From Bacteroidales bacterium (GTDB lineage Bacteria > Bacteroidota > Bacteroidia > Bacteroidales > UBA932), in the NCBI GenBank assembly GCA_016283985.1, contig JAEENZ010000084.1:1-20578 (forward strand): 20,578 bases of DNA, given 5' to 3'. Positions within the stretch are counted from its first letter, which is position 1. Each line of letters starts with the position of its first letter. This document shows, piece by piece, positions 1 to 7,827 of the stretch. The position numbers and the translations under genes are program-made. The notes under the pieces were generated by a model, which saw nothing but the letters and a program-made list of their open reading frames with translations, made no database searches and was not told the origin of the DNA.

Positions 1-437
1 TGCTGCTCCTGATACCGTTTGTCGTGATAATCTTCTGCTATGGAATCGCCCTTTATTCCAATGCGGTGTCGCTGATCGGCCTGAATGCGGAGAACCTTTC
101 ACGCTTTGTGGGGTGGCTGCTGTTCTATGCGGTAGTCGTTTTCACGCTGTCCGCGGCATTCAAGTACATCCCCGCATGCGAAGTCAAGTACAGGTATGCG
201 CTGATTTCGTCCATTTTCATCTCGGCCGTTTTCTGCGCGTTCCAATACCTGTATCTCGAAACCCAGATGTTCGTCAGCCGCCTGAATGCCGTATACGGTG
301 TAATCGCGGCCATACCGCTGTTCCTCATCTGGCTGAACTACAGTTTCCAGATCGTAATGTACGGTGCCCAGTTCACCTATGCCCTTCAGCATGTCGATGA
401 CTATAAACTCGATGAGTATAAACTGATCAAGAGATGA
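1..437 (+). CDS. YihY/BrkB family inner-membrane protein, 5' partial
   Basis: C-terminal part of a polytopic membrane protein; the reading frame is already open at base 3, so the true start lies left of the window. About 144 residues are visible, forming three or four hydrophobic helices. The last one, in the stretch RLNAVYGVIAAIPLFLIWLN, followed by a Y-G-A-Q-F motif, is the conserved end of the YihY/virulence-factor-BrkB family. That family was once misnamed ribonuclease BN and its transport or other role is not settled. A GTG at 24 could be read as a start but would cut a helix, so I treat the gene as truncated by the window edge. The stop overlaps the start of the next gene by 4 nt (ATGA), so the two are probably translationally coupled. 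Family assignment is fairly secure; function is unknown. Confidence 0.8.
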   Translation, partial: LLLIPFVVIIFCYGIALYSNAVSLIGLNAENLSRFVGWLLFYAVVVFTLSAAFKYIPACEVKYRYALISSIFISAVFCAFQYLYLETQMFVSRLNAVYGVIAAIPLFLIWLNYSFQIVMYGAQFTYALQHVDDYKLDEYKLIKR

Positions 438-2593
438 GCAGCGTTTCCAAATTCACCATCAAGGACTACAATCTCATCCGCAAGGAATGGGAGAAGCTCT
501 ATGCCGCGGCATCGGAGCGCTGCCGCGATGAGGAGGAGCTGACCATCGTCAAGAAGGCCTTCGACTTTGCAAACCAGGCCCACAGGAACGTCAGGCGTCG
601 TTCCGGGGAACCCTACATCCTGCATCCCATCCAGGTCGCGGAGATAGTGATAGACGAGATAGGCCTTGGCTACAAGTCCATCTCCGCCGCCCTGCTCCAC
701 GATGTCGTGGAAGATACGAGCTATACCATAGACGATATCCGGAACCTTTTCGGAGACAACATAGCCCTGCTGGTGGACGGGCTTACAAAGATCAAGACCG
801 TGCTGGACAACGAAGACCGCAAGCGCGGGCCCATGACCTCCACCGAAAGCATACAGGCAGAGAACCTCAAGCGCATCCTGCTTACGCTGAACGACGACGT
901 GCGGGTGGTGCTCATCAAGCTTGCCGACCGCCTTCACAACTGCCGGACCATAGAATTCATGCCCGAGCACAAGCGGGACAAGATCCTCAGCGAGACGATG
1001 TTCATCTTCATCCCTCTCGCCCACAGGCTGGGTCTGTACGGGGTCAAGTCGGAGATGGAAAACATCTGGCTCAGGTTCAAGGAACCGGATGCATACAGGG
1101 AGATTTCCGAACGCATCAGCCAGAACGTGGCGGACCGGGATGCGGAAATCGACAATTTCATCAAACCCATAGAGACCGCACTCAAGCAGGCGGATCTTTC
1201 GGTCCACATCAAGAAACGCATCAAGACCCCGTATTCCATCTGGTTCAAAATGCGGACGAAGAACGTTCCTTTCGAGCAGATATACGACCTTTATGCCGTG
1301 CGAATCATCTTCGACCAGTCCCCAGATCCGGAGGCCGAGCGCCGGCAGGCATACCTCATTTATTCCATCCTCATCGGCCTGTATACATCACAACAGAGCC
1401 GTTTCAGGGATTGGATAACATCCCCGAAGAGTAATGGTTACGAGGCCCTGCACTGCACGCTCATGAGCCGTTCAGGGTTCTGGATCGAAGTGCAGATCCG
1501 TTCCAGGAGGATGGACGACATCGCCGAAAAGGGAATTGCCGCGCACTGGTCCTACAAGAAGAACGGCTACATTTCGGAGATGGACAGCGAGATGGACAAG
1601 TGGCTGGAGAAGGTCCAGGAAATCCTCGTCAGCTCCGACGTGAATGCGCTCGAGCTGCTGGACATCATCCATAAAGACCTGATAACCACCGATATAGTCG
1701 TCTTCACCCCTAAGGGGGAACAGCGTACCATACAATATGGGGCGACGGTGCTGGATTTCGCATACAATATCCACACCCACATAGGCAACCAGGCTATTGC
1801 GGCCAAGGTAAACATGAAACTCGCTCCCCTGTCGCAGGTGCTGAAGGCCGGCGACCAGGTGGAGATCATCACGGCCGAGAGCGCACATCCTAAGATCGAA
1901 TGGCTTCAGTTCCTCCAGACCAGGCATGCCCGCAACCTTGTCATCGAATACTTCCGTAAGAACCGTCGTCCCCTCATAGAGAAGGGAAAGGATATCTATT
2001 CCGAAAGGCTGACGGTCATGGGTATCGAACGGAACAAGGAGAATCTCAAGAAGATGCTCCGGCATACCATGCTGAACGATGCCTCCGAACTCTATTTCCG
2101 TGTCGCGCTCGGCCTGCTGGGCCCCGAAGTCTTCCGGGACACCTTTACCGGTTCCCGCACTCCGTCCGGACATGGAGGTTACCTGCTGTCCACCTGCTGC
2201 AATCCTATTCCCGGTGATCCCGTAATCGGATTCAGGGCGGAGGACGGCACGGTGATTGTACACAAGAAGTCGTGTCCCGAAGTGGAGAAACTCGCACTGG
2301 AGTACGGCAGTTCCCGTTTCGTGGTTGTAGATGGATTCGATTCCGGATTTGCGGATTTCCCCGTCCGCCTGTCGCTGCGCGGCATCGACAAGATGGGGCT
2401 CCTTAACAAAATCAGCCAGTTCGTATCCCTGACCATGGAAATCAATATCCGGGAGATACACCTGAGCGGCAAGGACGGTCTCATGGACGGATATATCGAA
2501 ATGCTCGTTCACGACAAGAACAACCTGGAAGCCATGATAAAGGGCCTCCGAAAAATCGACGGCGTCCAGGATGTCGTCCGTACGGATATATGA
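434..2593 (+). CDS. RelA/SpoT homolog, bifunctional (p)ppGpp synthetase/hydrolase
   Basis: Long RSH enzyme of 719 residues that makes and probably also degrades the alarmone (p)ppGpp in the cytoplasm. Domains in order: an HD hydrolase domain (about 40-195) with intact metal and catalytic residues (H64, H89-D90, the HDxxED motif to D94, D165 in LADRLHN); a synthetase domain (about 255-375) with the YSIWxKM stretch near 266, the NGYEALH loop at 333-339 and EVQIRS at 351-356; a TGS domain (about 418-480); a conserved Cys-Cys region (STCCNPIPGD, near 592); and a C-terminal ACT domain (last 75 or so residues). Because the HD residues are complete, I infer hydrolase activity as well as synthesis. 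Bacteroidota often carry two such genes, so I do not choose between relA and spoT. It overlaps both neighbours by 4 nt. Confidence 0.95.
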   Translation: MSSVSKFTIKDYNLIRKEWEKLYAAASERCRDEEELTIVKKAFDFANQAHRNVRRRSGEPYILHPIQVAEIVIDEIGLGYKSISAALLHDVVEDTSYTIDDIRNLFGDNIALLVDGLTKIKTVLDNEDRKRGPMTSTESIQAENLKRILLTLNDDVRVVLIKLADRLHNCRTIEFMPEHKRDKILSETMFIFIPLAHRLGLYGVKSEMENIWLRFKEPDAYREISERISQNVADRDAEIDNFIKPIETALKQADLSVHIKKRIKTPYSIWFKMRTKNVPFEQIYDLYAVRIIFDQSPDPEAERRQAYLIYSILIGLYTSQQSRFRDWITSPKSNGYEALHCTLMSRSGFWIEVQIRSRRMDDIAEKGIAAHWSYKKNGYISEMDSEMDKWLEKVQEILVSSDVNALELLDIIHKDLITTDIVVFTPKGEQRTIQYGATVLDFAYNIHTHIGNQAIAAKVNMKLAPLSQVLKAGDQVEIITAESAHPKIEWLQFLQTRHARNLVIEYFRKNRRPLIEKGKDIYSERLTVMGIERNKENLKKMLRHTMLNDASELYFRVALGLLGPEVFRDTFTGSRTPSGHGGYLLSTCCNPIPGDPVIGFRAEDGTVIVHKKSCPEVEKLALEYGSSRFVVVDGFDSGFADFPVRLSLRGIDKMGLLNKISQFVSLTMEINIREIHLSGKDGLMDGYIEMLVHDKNNLEAMIKGLRKIDGVQDVVRTDI

Positions 2594-4386
2594 TGAAGAA
2601 GTACGTTCCCCTCATAATCGTCCTGCTGGCACTGTTCGCACCGGTGTTCATGCCGTCGTGCGCCAATACGACCCAGGCCCCGTCCGGTGGCAAGAAAGAC
2701 ACCATCCCGCCTTATATCATCGATATAAAGCCCCTCCCGGGTGCAATAGGCTTCCCGCTGGAGAAGGGAAAGATCGTTTTCTATTTCGATGAATACGTCA
2801 CCATCAAGACGGCTACGGACATATTCCTCTCTCCCCCGCTTGAGAAGAGGCCCAAGTCCAGAATCGTTGGAAAGAAACTTGAAATCACTTTTGAGGGAAC
2901 CCTGGAGCCGAATACCACTTATACCTTGAACCTGAACGGCGCCATTGCCGACAACAACGAAGGCAACAGGTTCCCCGGTTTCACCTATGTTTTCTCAACG
3001 GGAGAACGGATCGACTCGATGTTCATCACCGGAACCGTGCTGGACTGCAACACGCTTTCCCCTGTGAAAGGCGCCACGGTCATGCTCTATAAGGATCATT
3101 CCGATTCTGCGGTTTTCCTCCAGCGCCCCTATGCTGCAGGAATGACCGACGACTGGGGTTATTTCGTGCTGCCTTTCATCCAGGACACTTTATACAGGAT
3201 ATATGCCATCAAGGATGCAGGAGGCGACAACATATACAGTCCCGACGTCGACAGGGTCGCTTTCATCGATTCCCTGATAAGGCCCGACTGGAAAGTCGCG
3301 GATTCTATCCCGGAGCTGCTTAAATACGACATGACAGATACTATCGGCTGTCAGGAACGCCGCAGCCAGCACGAGCTTAAACTCTTCCGCGAGCATCCTA
3401 GCAAGCAGTACATAGTAAACAAGGTGCGCACGTCGCCCCGATCCGCTTACATTACCTTCATGGCTCCCGATGCCTGGATCGATTCGCTGTGGTTCGGAGG
3501 ATATCCTGCCGACAGGGTGATCTCCCAGTTCAATATCCAGCAGGACAGTCTCGAACTGTGGCTGAACGACAGGCGTCCGGCCCCGGATACCCTTCATCTT
3601 TTCGTCAATTACAGGAAGACGGATTCGACAGGAGTCATGAGGCCCGAGCTTGAACATGTCAAGCTGGTAATGGATCCGGAGGTCAAGAAGAATTATTCAA
3701 AGAGCCGCCGCCGTAACGTGAAGCACGAGGATACCATATGCGTTTATTCTCTAAAGGCGGAGCCGGAGAACGTGGAAAAGGAGGGTTTCGTGATGGAATT
3801 CAAGTATCCCATCATCTACGAGAATTTCGATTCCCTGCGTTTCCGTTATGTCAATCCCAAGCAGAAAGAGTTCAAGGGAGAGGTGTCCATAGAGCAGGAT
3901 TCCCTGAATCTCAGGCGTTATGTCATCCGTCCCAGGGTCAAATTCCAACCTGGTTTCGAGTATTTCCTGAAGGTTCCGCACCGTTCTTTCAAGGATATCT
4001 ACGGCTACTGGTGTGACAGCACCGAGGTCAAGGTGGCCCTGCCTACCGATGAATCGCTGAGTCTGCTGAACGCGAATATCACCGGCGTTGACAGGAAGTA
4101 TATAGTCGACCTGCTTGACGAGAAGCGCACGAAGGTGATCCGTTCATATATCATCGAGAAAGACTGCGTGCTGTCTTTCCCCTACCTCAAGGCCGGAAGG
4201 TACTCCATCCGCATTGCGGACGATGGCAACAACAACTCCATAGTCGATACCGGCGACCTGCTTCAGCACCGCCAGCCGGAGCCGGTCCACTTTGTCAAGT
4301 TCGGTGACAGCGAATATCTTGAGATAATGAAATCCGCTGAGCTTGACCAGAAGATAGACCTTTCCGAACTGTTCAAGAAAGAATGA
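2590..4386 (+). CDS. Ig-like (Big_5) domain lipoprotein of unknown function
   Basis: Predicted 598-residue lipoprotein. The N-terminus has a hydrophobic signal and a lipobox ending F-M-P-S-C, so C24 should be the lipidated residue. The next 110 or so residues (from KKDTIPPYI to YVFSTGE) match the bacterial Ig-like Big_5/SbsA type common in Bacteroidota surface proteins. Residues about 145-215 look like a carboxypeptidase-regulatory-like beta sandwich (FITGTVLD...G-A-T-V-M-L-Y). The rest is beta-rich with no motif I recognise. The start at 2590 overlaps the relA stop by 4 nt; a second ATG at 2593 is equally possible. It is followed, again with a 4-nt overlap, by an outer-membrane barrel gene, which suggests a lipoprotein/barrel pair in the outer membrane. 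Lipidation and domain calls are from sequence; the function is unknown. Confidence 0.85.
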   Translation: MMKKYVPLIIVLLALFAPVFMPSCANTTQAPSGGKKDTIPPYIIDIKPLPGAIGFPLEKGKIVFYFDEYVTIKTATDIFLSPPLEKRPKSRIVGKKLEITFEGTLEPNTTYTLNLNGAIADNNEGNRFPGFTYVFSTGERIDSMFITGTVLDCNTLSPVKGATVMLYKDHSDSAVFLQRPYAAGMTDDWGYFVLPFIQDTLYRIYAIKDAGGDNIYSPDVDRVAFIDSLIRPDWKVADSIPELLKYDMTDTIGCQERRSQHELKLFREHPSKQYIVNKVRTSPRSAYITFMAPDAWIDSLWFGGYPADRVISQFNIQQDSLELWLNDRRPAPDTLHLFVNYRKTDSTGVMRPELEHVKLVMDPEVKKNYSKSRRRNVKHEDTICVYSLKAEPENVEKEGFVMEFKYPIIYENFDSLRFRYVNPKQKEFKGEVSIEQDSLNLRRYVIRPRVKFQPGFEYFLKVPHRSFKDIYGYWCDSTEVKVALPTDESLSLLNANITGVDRKYIVDLLDEKRTKVIRSYIIEKDCVLSFPYLKAGRYSIRIADDGNNNSIVDTGDLLQHRQPEPVHFVKFGDSEYLEIMKSAELDQKIDLSELFKKE

Positions 4387-5270
4387 AGAAAGTCCTGGTA
4401 ATAATCGCCGTTGTTTTCCCGTTCCTGGCCCTTCAAGCCCAGGAAGCCGGGACTTTTGCCGTGGAAGGGCCTCAGTTCAGTTCAGGGAACGTGCGTTATA
4501 TCCAGGATACTACCGTGACCGTAGAGACATATGCCGACATCAACGATTACGACCTTCTCGGCATCAACTACGGAATGACCTGGTCCCAGATGCAGTTCAA
4601 TCCTCCCGTAAAGCAGGATTGGATCGTCAATCCTTTCTACGTATCGCTGAACTATACCCATTATCTGAAGATGTTCGACTACATGCCGTTCTTCGGATAT
4701 CAGATTGGTATCGCTTACGGCAAGGAGGGTTACAAATTCAAGGAGAACAAGGAAACGGGCTCCATTTATACCATCGAAGGGGCGACCGAAGCGGTGATGG
4801 ACGTGATCGAAGTTCCTTTCCTCGCCCATTTCCATTTCGATGCCCTGCATTTCAAGATCATGGCGAATGCGGGCCTTTACGGTGGATACAGGCGGACCAT
4901 TACCCGTCGCGGCCCCAGGGTTACGGCCGGCCTCGAAAATGCGTTCAAAGACACTGACCGCCAGCCGGACTACGGTCTTCAGGGCGGGGCCGGCATCGGT
5001 TTCATATTCAGCCCCTGGGAATTCCATTTCAATGCCCTGGTCCGTTATTCGTGGTCCAGCATCTATACTCCCGATTCTTCGCCCAGTATCTATAACAAGT
5101 ATTATTACCGTTTCGCTTATCCACTGGACGTCAACGTAATGTTCGGTGTATACTATCAGCTTACGAAGCGTACGGGCCGTACGTCTAAAGACCTGAAGCG
5201 CCAGGCGAAGGATATCGTAATCAATGGCTGGGAACTTGACCATGGAAACACTGAAAGTAAGGATAGGTAA
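4383..5270 (+). CDS. Outer-membrane beta-barrel protein, PorT-like
   Basis: 295-residue protein with an N-terminal signal peptide (MKKVLVIIAVVFPFLALQA, cleavage probably before Q20). It has many alternating hydrophobic and aromatic stretches (for example FYVSLNYTHY, FGYQIGIAYG, WEFHFNALVRYSW, VNVMFGVYYQL) typical of small outer-membrane barrels grouped as 'outer membrane beta-barrel protein' in Bacteroidales. It contains no catalytic motif. It overlaps the upstream lipoprotein by 4 nt, and its last 47 nt overlap the start of ispG. The basic and charged tail after the last strand (TGRTSKDLKRQAKD onward) may be periplasmic. The specific role is not known; barrel character is inferred from pattern only. 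Confidence 0.75.
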   Translation: MKKVLVIIAVVFPFLALQAQEAGTFAVEGPQFSSGNVRYIQDTTVTVETYADINDYDLLGINYGMTWSQMQFNPPVKQDWIVNPFYVSLNYTHYLKMFDYMPFFGYQIGIAYGKEGYKFKENKETGSIYTIEGATEAVMDVIEVPFLAHFHFDALHFKIMANAGLYGGYRRTITRRGPRVTAGLENAFKDTDRQPDYGLQGGAGIGFIFSPWEFHFNALVRYSWSSIYTPDSSPSIYNKYYYRFAYPLDVNVMFGVYYQLTKRTGRTSKDLKRQAKDIVINGWELDHGNTESKDR

Positions 5271-6498
5271 GGACCTGGTGATAGGTGAACCCGGGCATAT
5301 CGTCGTCCAGACGATGTGCAACACCCATACGTACGACATCGAAGCCACCGTAGACCAGTGCATGCGCATGAGCAGGGCCGGCGCGGAACTCATACGCATC
5401 ACCGTTCCGGGGATGAAAGACGTGCCCTGCATCGCCGAGATAACGCGGATACTGCGTTCCAATGGTGTCATGACACCTCTTGTCGCAGACATCCACTTCT
5501 CTTCGGAAACCGCCGTCGCGGTTGCCAAAGTGGTGGAAAAGGTTCGGATCAACCCGGGCAATTTCCATCCCGACCATGAGACCGCCAGGGCGCGTTTTGC
5601 AGAGCTTCTGGGAGTTTGCAAGGGATACGGCACGGCAATCCGCGTAGGACTCAACCACGGATCTCTGGGCAAGTACATAACGGACCTTTACGGCAACACT
5701 CCCCTTGCAATGGCCAAGGCCGCGATGGAATGGCTGCAGATGTGCGTGGAAAACGATTTCTTCCAGGTCGTAGTATCGCTGAAGTCCAGCAACACCATAG
5801 TGATGGTGGAGGCCTACCAGCTTCTGCATAAGATGATGCAGGAATCCGGGGTGGTCTTCCCCATGCACCTTGGCGTTACCGAGGCCGGCAACGGGGACAG
5901 CGGGCGCATCAAATCGTGCGTCGGAATAGCCACACTGCTTGAGCAAGGCATAGGAAACACCGTGCGCGTTTCCCTGACAGAAGACCCTGTCGAAGAAATA
6001 CCTGTGGCGAAGTATCTTGCCGAGAGATACGGAGGCAAGCCCGTCAGCATGCCACATGGCCGCGAACGCATCATCCTGGACGCCGCCTGCGATTACGGTC
6101 CGTCCCTGCTCATGCACAGGATCGATGACCTGAAGCTCGATACCGGTCTGGGCGCTGAGTTCGACGCATATCTTGCCGATGAAATACTTCAGGCATCCAG
6201 ACGCCGTTTCTACAAGCCGGAATACATTGCCTGCCCGGGCTGCGGACGCACCATGTATAATCTTCAGGATGCCTTCGAGAAGGTGAAGGCCCGCACGTCC
6301 CATCTCAAGGGGATGGTAATCGCCGTCATGGGGTGCATAGTAAACGGCCCTGGAGAGATGGCCGATGCCGACTGGGGTTACGTGGGTGAAGGAAACGGCA
6401 AGGTAAGCATATATAAAAAGAACGTACCGGTACTGAGGCACGTTCCTGAAGATGAAGCTCCGGACAAATTGCTGGAACTTATCGAATCTGAGCTATAA
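5224..6498 (+). CDS. ispG: IspG (GcpE), 4-hydroxy-3-methylbut-2-enyl diphosphate synthase, short form
   Basis: Converts MEcPP to HMBPP in the MEP pathway of isoprenoid synthesis, using a [4Fe-4S] cluster. The N-terminal TIM-barrel domain (about 8-255) carries the family motifs IVVQTMCNT, LVADIHF, RINPGN and MHLGVTEAG. The C-terminal cluster domain has C337 and C340 (CPGCGRT), C371 (MGCIVNGPGE) and E378, the three Cys plus one Glu expected to hold the cluster. Both halves read like Bacteroides IspG, but the protein is 424 residues. Bacteroidota IspG normally carries an extra central (A*) domain and exceeds 600 residues; here only about 55 residues (270-325) link the two domains. Start at 5224 is favoured by GAAGGA at 5207-5212; M7 at 5242 is an alternative. 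It ends 20 nt inside the convergent psd. Confidence 0.95.
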   Translation: MAGNLTMETLKVRIGKDLVIGEPGHIVVQTMCNTHTYDIEATVDQCMRMSRAGAELIRITVPGMKDVPCIAEITRILRSNGVMTPLVADIHFSSETAVAVAKVVEKVRINPGNFHPDHETARARFAELLGVCKGYGTAIRVGLNHGSLGKYITDLYGNTPLAMAKAAMEWLQMCVENDFFQVVVSLKSSNTIVMVEAYQLLHKMMQESGVVFPMHLGVTEAGNGDSGRIKSCVGIATLLEQGIGNTVRVSLTEDPVEEIPVAKYLAERYGGKPVSMPHGRERIILDAACDYGPSLLMHRIDDLKLDTGLGAEFDAYLADEILQASRRRFYKPEYIACPGCGRTMYNLQDAFEKVKARTSHLKGMVIAVMGCIVNGPGEMADADWGYVGEGNGKVSIYKKNVPVLRHVPEDEAPDKLLELIESEL

Positions 6499-7144
6499 CC
6501 GTCTCGCACGCCCTGGTGTGGTCTCCCAGGCATACTTTAATCTCAGCGTCCATAGGAAGGAATATGTCCATCCTGGATCCGAATTTGATTATACCGCACT
6601 GCTCCCCGGCCTTTACCTTGAGGCCGGGCTTGGCGTAATTGACAATTCTGCGGGCAAAAGTGCCTGCGTGTTGCTTGAAAAGCACTTCCGAGCCTGAAGC
6701 TGTGCGTATGCACGTGCTCGTGTGCTCGTTCTCTTCGGAGGCCTTCGGCTTGAATGCGAGGAAATGCTTTCCGGGATTATACTTGTAATAAGTAACCTCG
6801 CCCGTCACCGGCCAGAAATTGGCATGCACGTCGAAGAAATCCATATAGACGCATACTCTTTTGCATTGGCGCTTGATGTACTCGTCTTCGAAGACTTCAT
6901 CGATTATGACGACTTTTCCGTCGGCCGCAGAACTTACCAGGGTATCGCTACCCGCCGCCGCCCTTTCGGGAACACGGAAAAAGAAAAGCTGCCAGATGCA
7001 GAAAACCCACGCGAAGACTATCAGGAGCCATTTCACCCATGCAACGTTCACGAACCTGTACGTCACGAAGATGAACAAGGCCGCTATGACGAAAACGACC
7101 GCAAGGGTGCCGAATGAGTTCCTGTCTATCTTCGGTATGCTCAT
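6479..7144 (-). CDS. psd: Phosphatidylserine decarboxylase family protein
   Basis: 221-residue pyruvoyl enzyme that makes phosphatidylethanolamine from phosphatidylserine at the inner membrane. Two N-terminal hydrophobic helices (about 13-30 and 35-56) anchor it. The catalytic part has ADGKV (74-78), FFDVHANFWPV (103-113), KASEENEHT (134-142) and ARRIVNYAK (164-172). The processing site is KFGSRMDIF (187-195), where cleavage at G189-S190 should yield the beta and alpha chains, with S190 becoming the pyruvoyl group. Length fits the short bacterial and archaeal type. The start overlaps the cdsA stop by 4 nt (ATGA), and cdsA makes the CDP-diacylglycerol that feeds this pathway. The phosphatidylserine synthase gene is not in the window. 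The 3' end overlaps ispG, which runs in the opposite direction, by 20 nt. Confidence 0.93.
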   Translation of the reverse strand: MSIPKIDRNSFGTLAVVFVIAALFIFVTYRFVNVAWVKWLLIVFAWVFCIWQLFFFRVPERAAAGSDTLVSSAADGKVVIIDEVFEDEYIKRQCKRVCVYMDFFDVHANFWPVTGEVTYYKYNPGKHFLAFKPKASEENEHTSTCIRTASGSEVLFKQHAGTFARRIVNYAKPGLKVKAGEQCGIIKFGSRMDIFLPMDAEIKVCLGDHTRACETVIAQIR

Positions 7145-7827
7145 ATCAGATTAAAAGCCAAGAGATAAAGCGTTCCGGCCGGAATAGCGGCAAGGGAACT
7201 GTCGAAACGGTCGAGCATGCCTCCGTGCCCGGGAATCAGGTTACCGGAATCCTTTACTCCGAAGAAACGCTTCCATGCGGACTCAAGAAGATCTCCGAGG
7301 ACCCCGAAGCAATTTACGGTAACTGCAAAGGCAAGGCAATGGACCAGAGGGAATTCCAGCAGACCGCATGCTTTCATGATGGCGGAGGCGGCGATGCAGA
7401 AAGCAAGACCTCCCCAGAATCCGGTCCATGTCTTGTTGGGAGATATCGTCGGTGCCATCTTGCGGCTGCAGAAGCGCTTTCCAAGTGTGCTGCCTACGCA
7501 GTAGGCGCCCACGTCGGAACTCCATATCAGCAGGAAGAAACAAAGCGGCAGGATGCCGGAAAAGGAGCCCTTGATAAAGCCCAGGAAGCAAAGCAGGCCC
7601 ATTGCGCTCAATATGTAGACTATGCCGCAAGAATGATATGCCACCGCATTCCATCCGGAAACCTTCTTACCGGTTTTCCGGGGTAAGGTAGAATACTCAT
7701 AAAGCATACCGAATGCCATCATTGTAGTGAGTATGCCGAACAGGCGTGCATTCACCAGCAGCCCAGTAAACATGATGGCTACGAAGACTGCTCCTGAAAT
7801 GGTTCTGACGGCAAAAGGCTTCATCAT
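7141..7827 (-). CDS. cdsA: Phosphatidate cytidylyltransferase (CDP-diacylglycerol synthase), compact
   Basis: Inner-membrane enzyme that makes CDP-diacylglycerol from CTP and phosphatidic acid. The family signature is intact near the C-terminus: S183, K187-R188, K192-D193, the P-G-H-G-G run at 199-203 and D206-R207-F208-D209. An upstream conserved stretch (SSDVGAYCVGSTLGKR, then SPNKTWTGFWGG) is also present. I count about seven hydrophobic segments. At 228 residues it is short for the family, which is commonly near 270-280 in Bacteroidales; the missing part appears to be a central pair of helices between about residues 55 and 95. The start overlaps the ftsH stop by 4 nt (a second ATG lies one codon later at 7824), and its stop overlaps the psd start by 4 nt. 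Confidence 0.93.
   Translation of the reverse strand: MMKPFAVRTISGAVFVAIMFTGLLVNARLFGILTTMMAFGMLYEYSTLPRKTGKKVSGWNAVAYHSCGIVYILSAMGLLCFLGFIKGSFSGILPLCFFLLIWSSDVGAYCVGSTLGKRFCSRKMAPTISPNKTWTGFWGGLAFCIAASAIMKACGLLEFPLVHCLAFAVTVNCFGVLGDLLESAWKRFFGVKDSGNLIPGHGGMLDRFDSSLAAIPAGTLYLLAFNLI

Noticed and set aside
24..437. GTG at 24 as the start of a complete 137-residue protein
   Set aside because: The frame continues to the window edge with hydrophobic codons upstream, and the family is about 300 residues or more; it is a truncated gene.
5221..6441. 406-residue open frame antisense to ispG, and a similar 398-residue one at 4482-5678
   Set aside because: Both are shadows of conserved genes; compositions rich in H, D and R are typical of antisense translation and no family motif appears.
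6511..6531. Hairpin CCTGG/CCAGG after the ispG stop as a terminator
   Set aside because: Only a 5-bp stem, no T tract after it, and it lies within psd codons.
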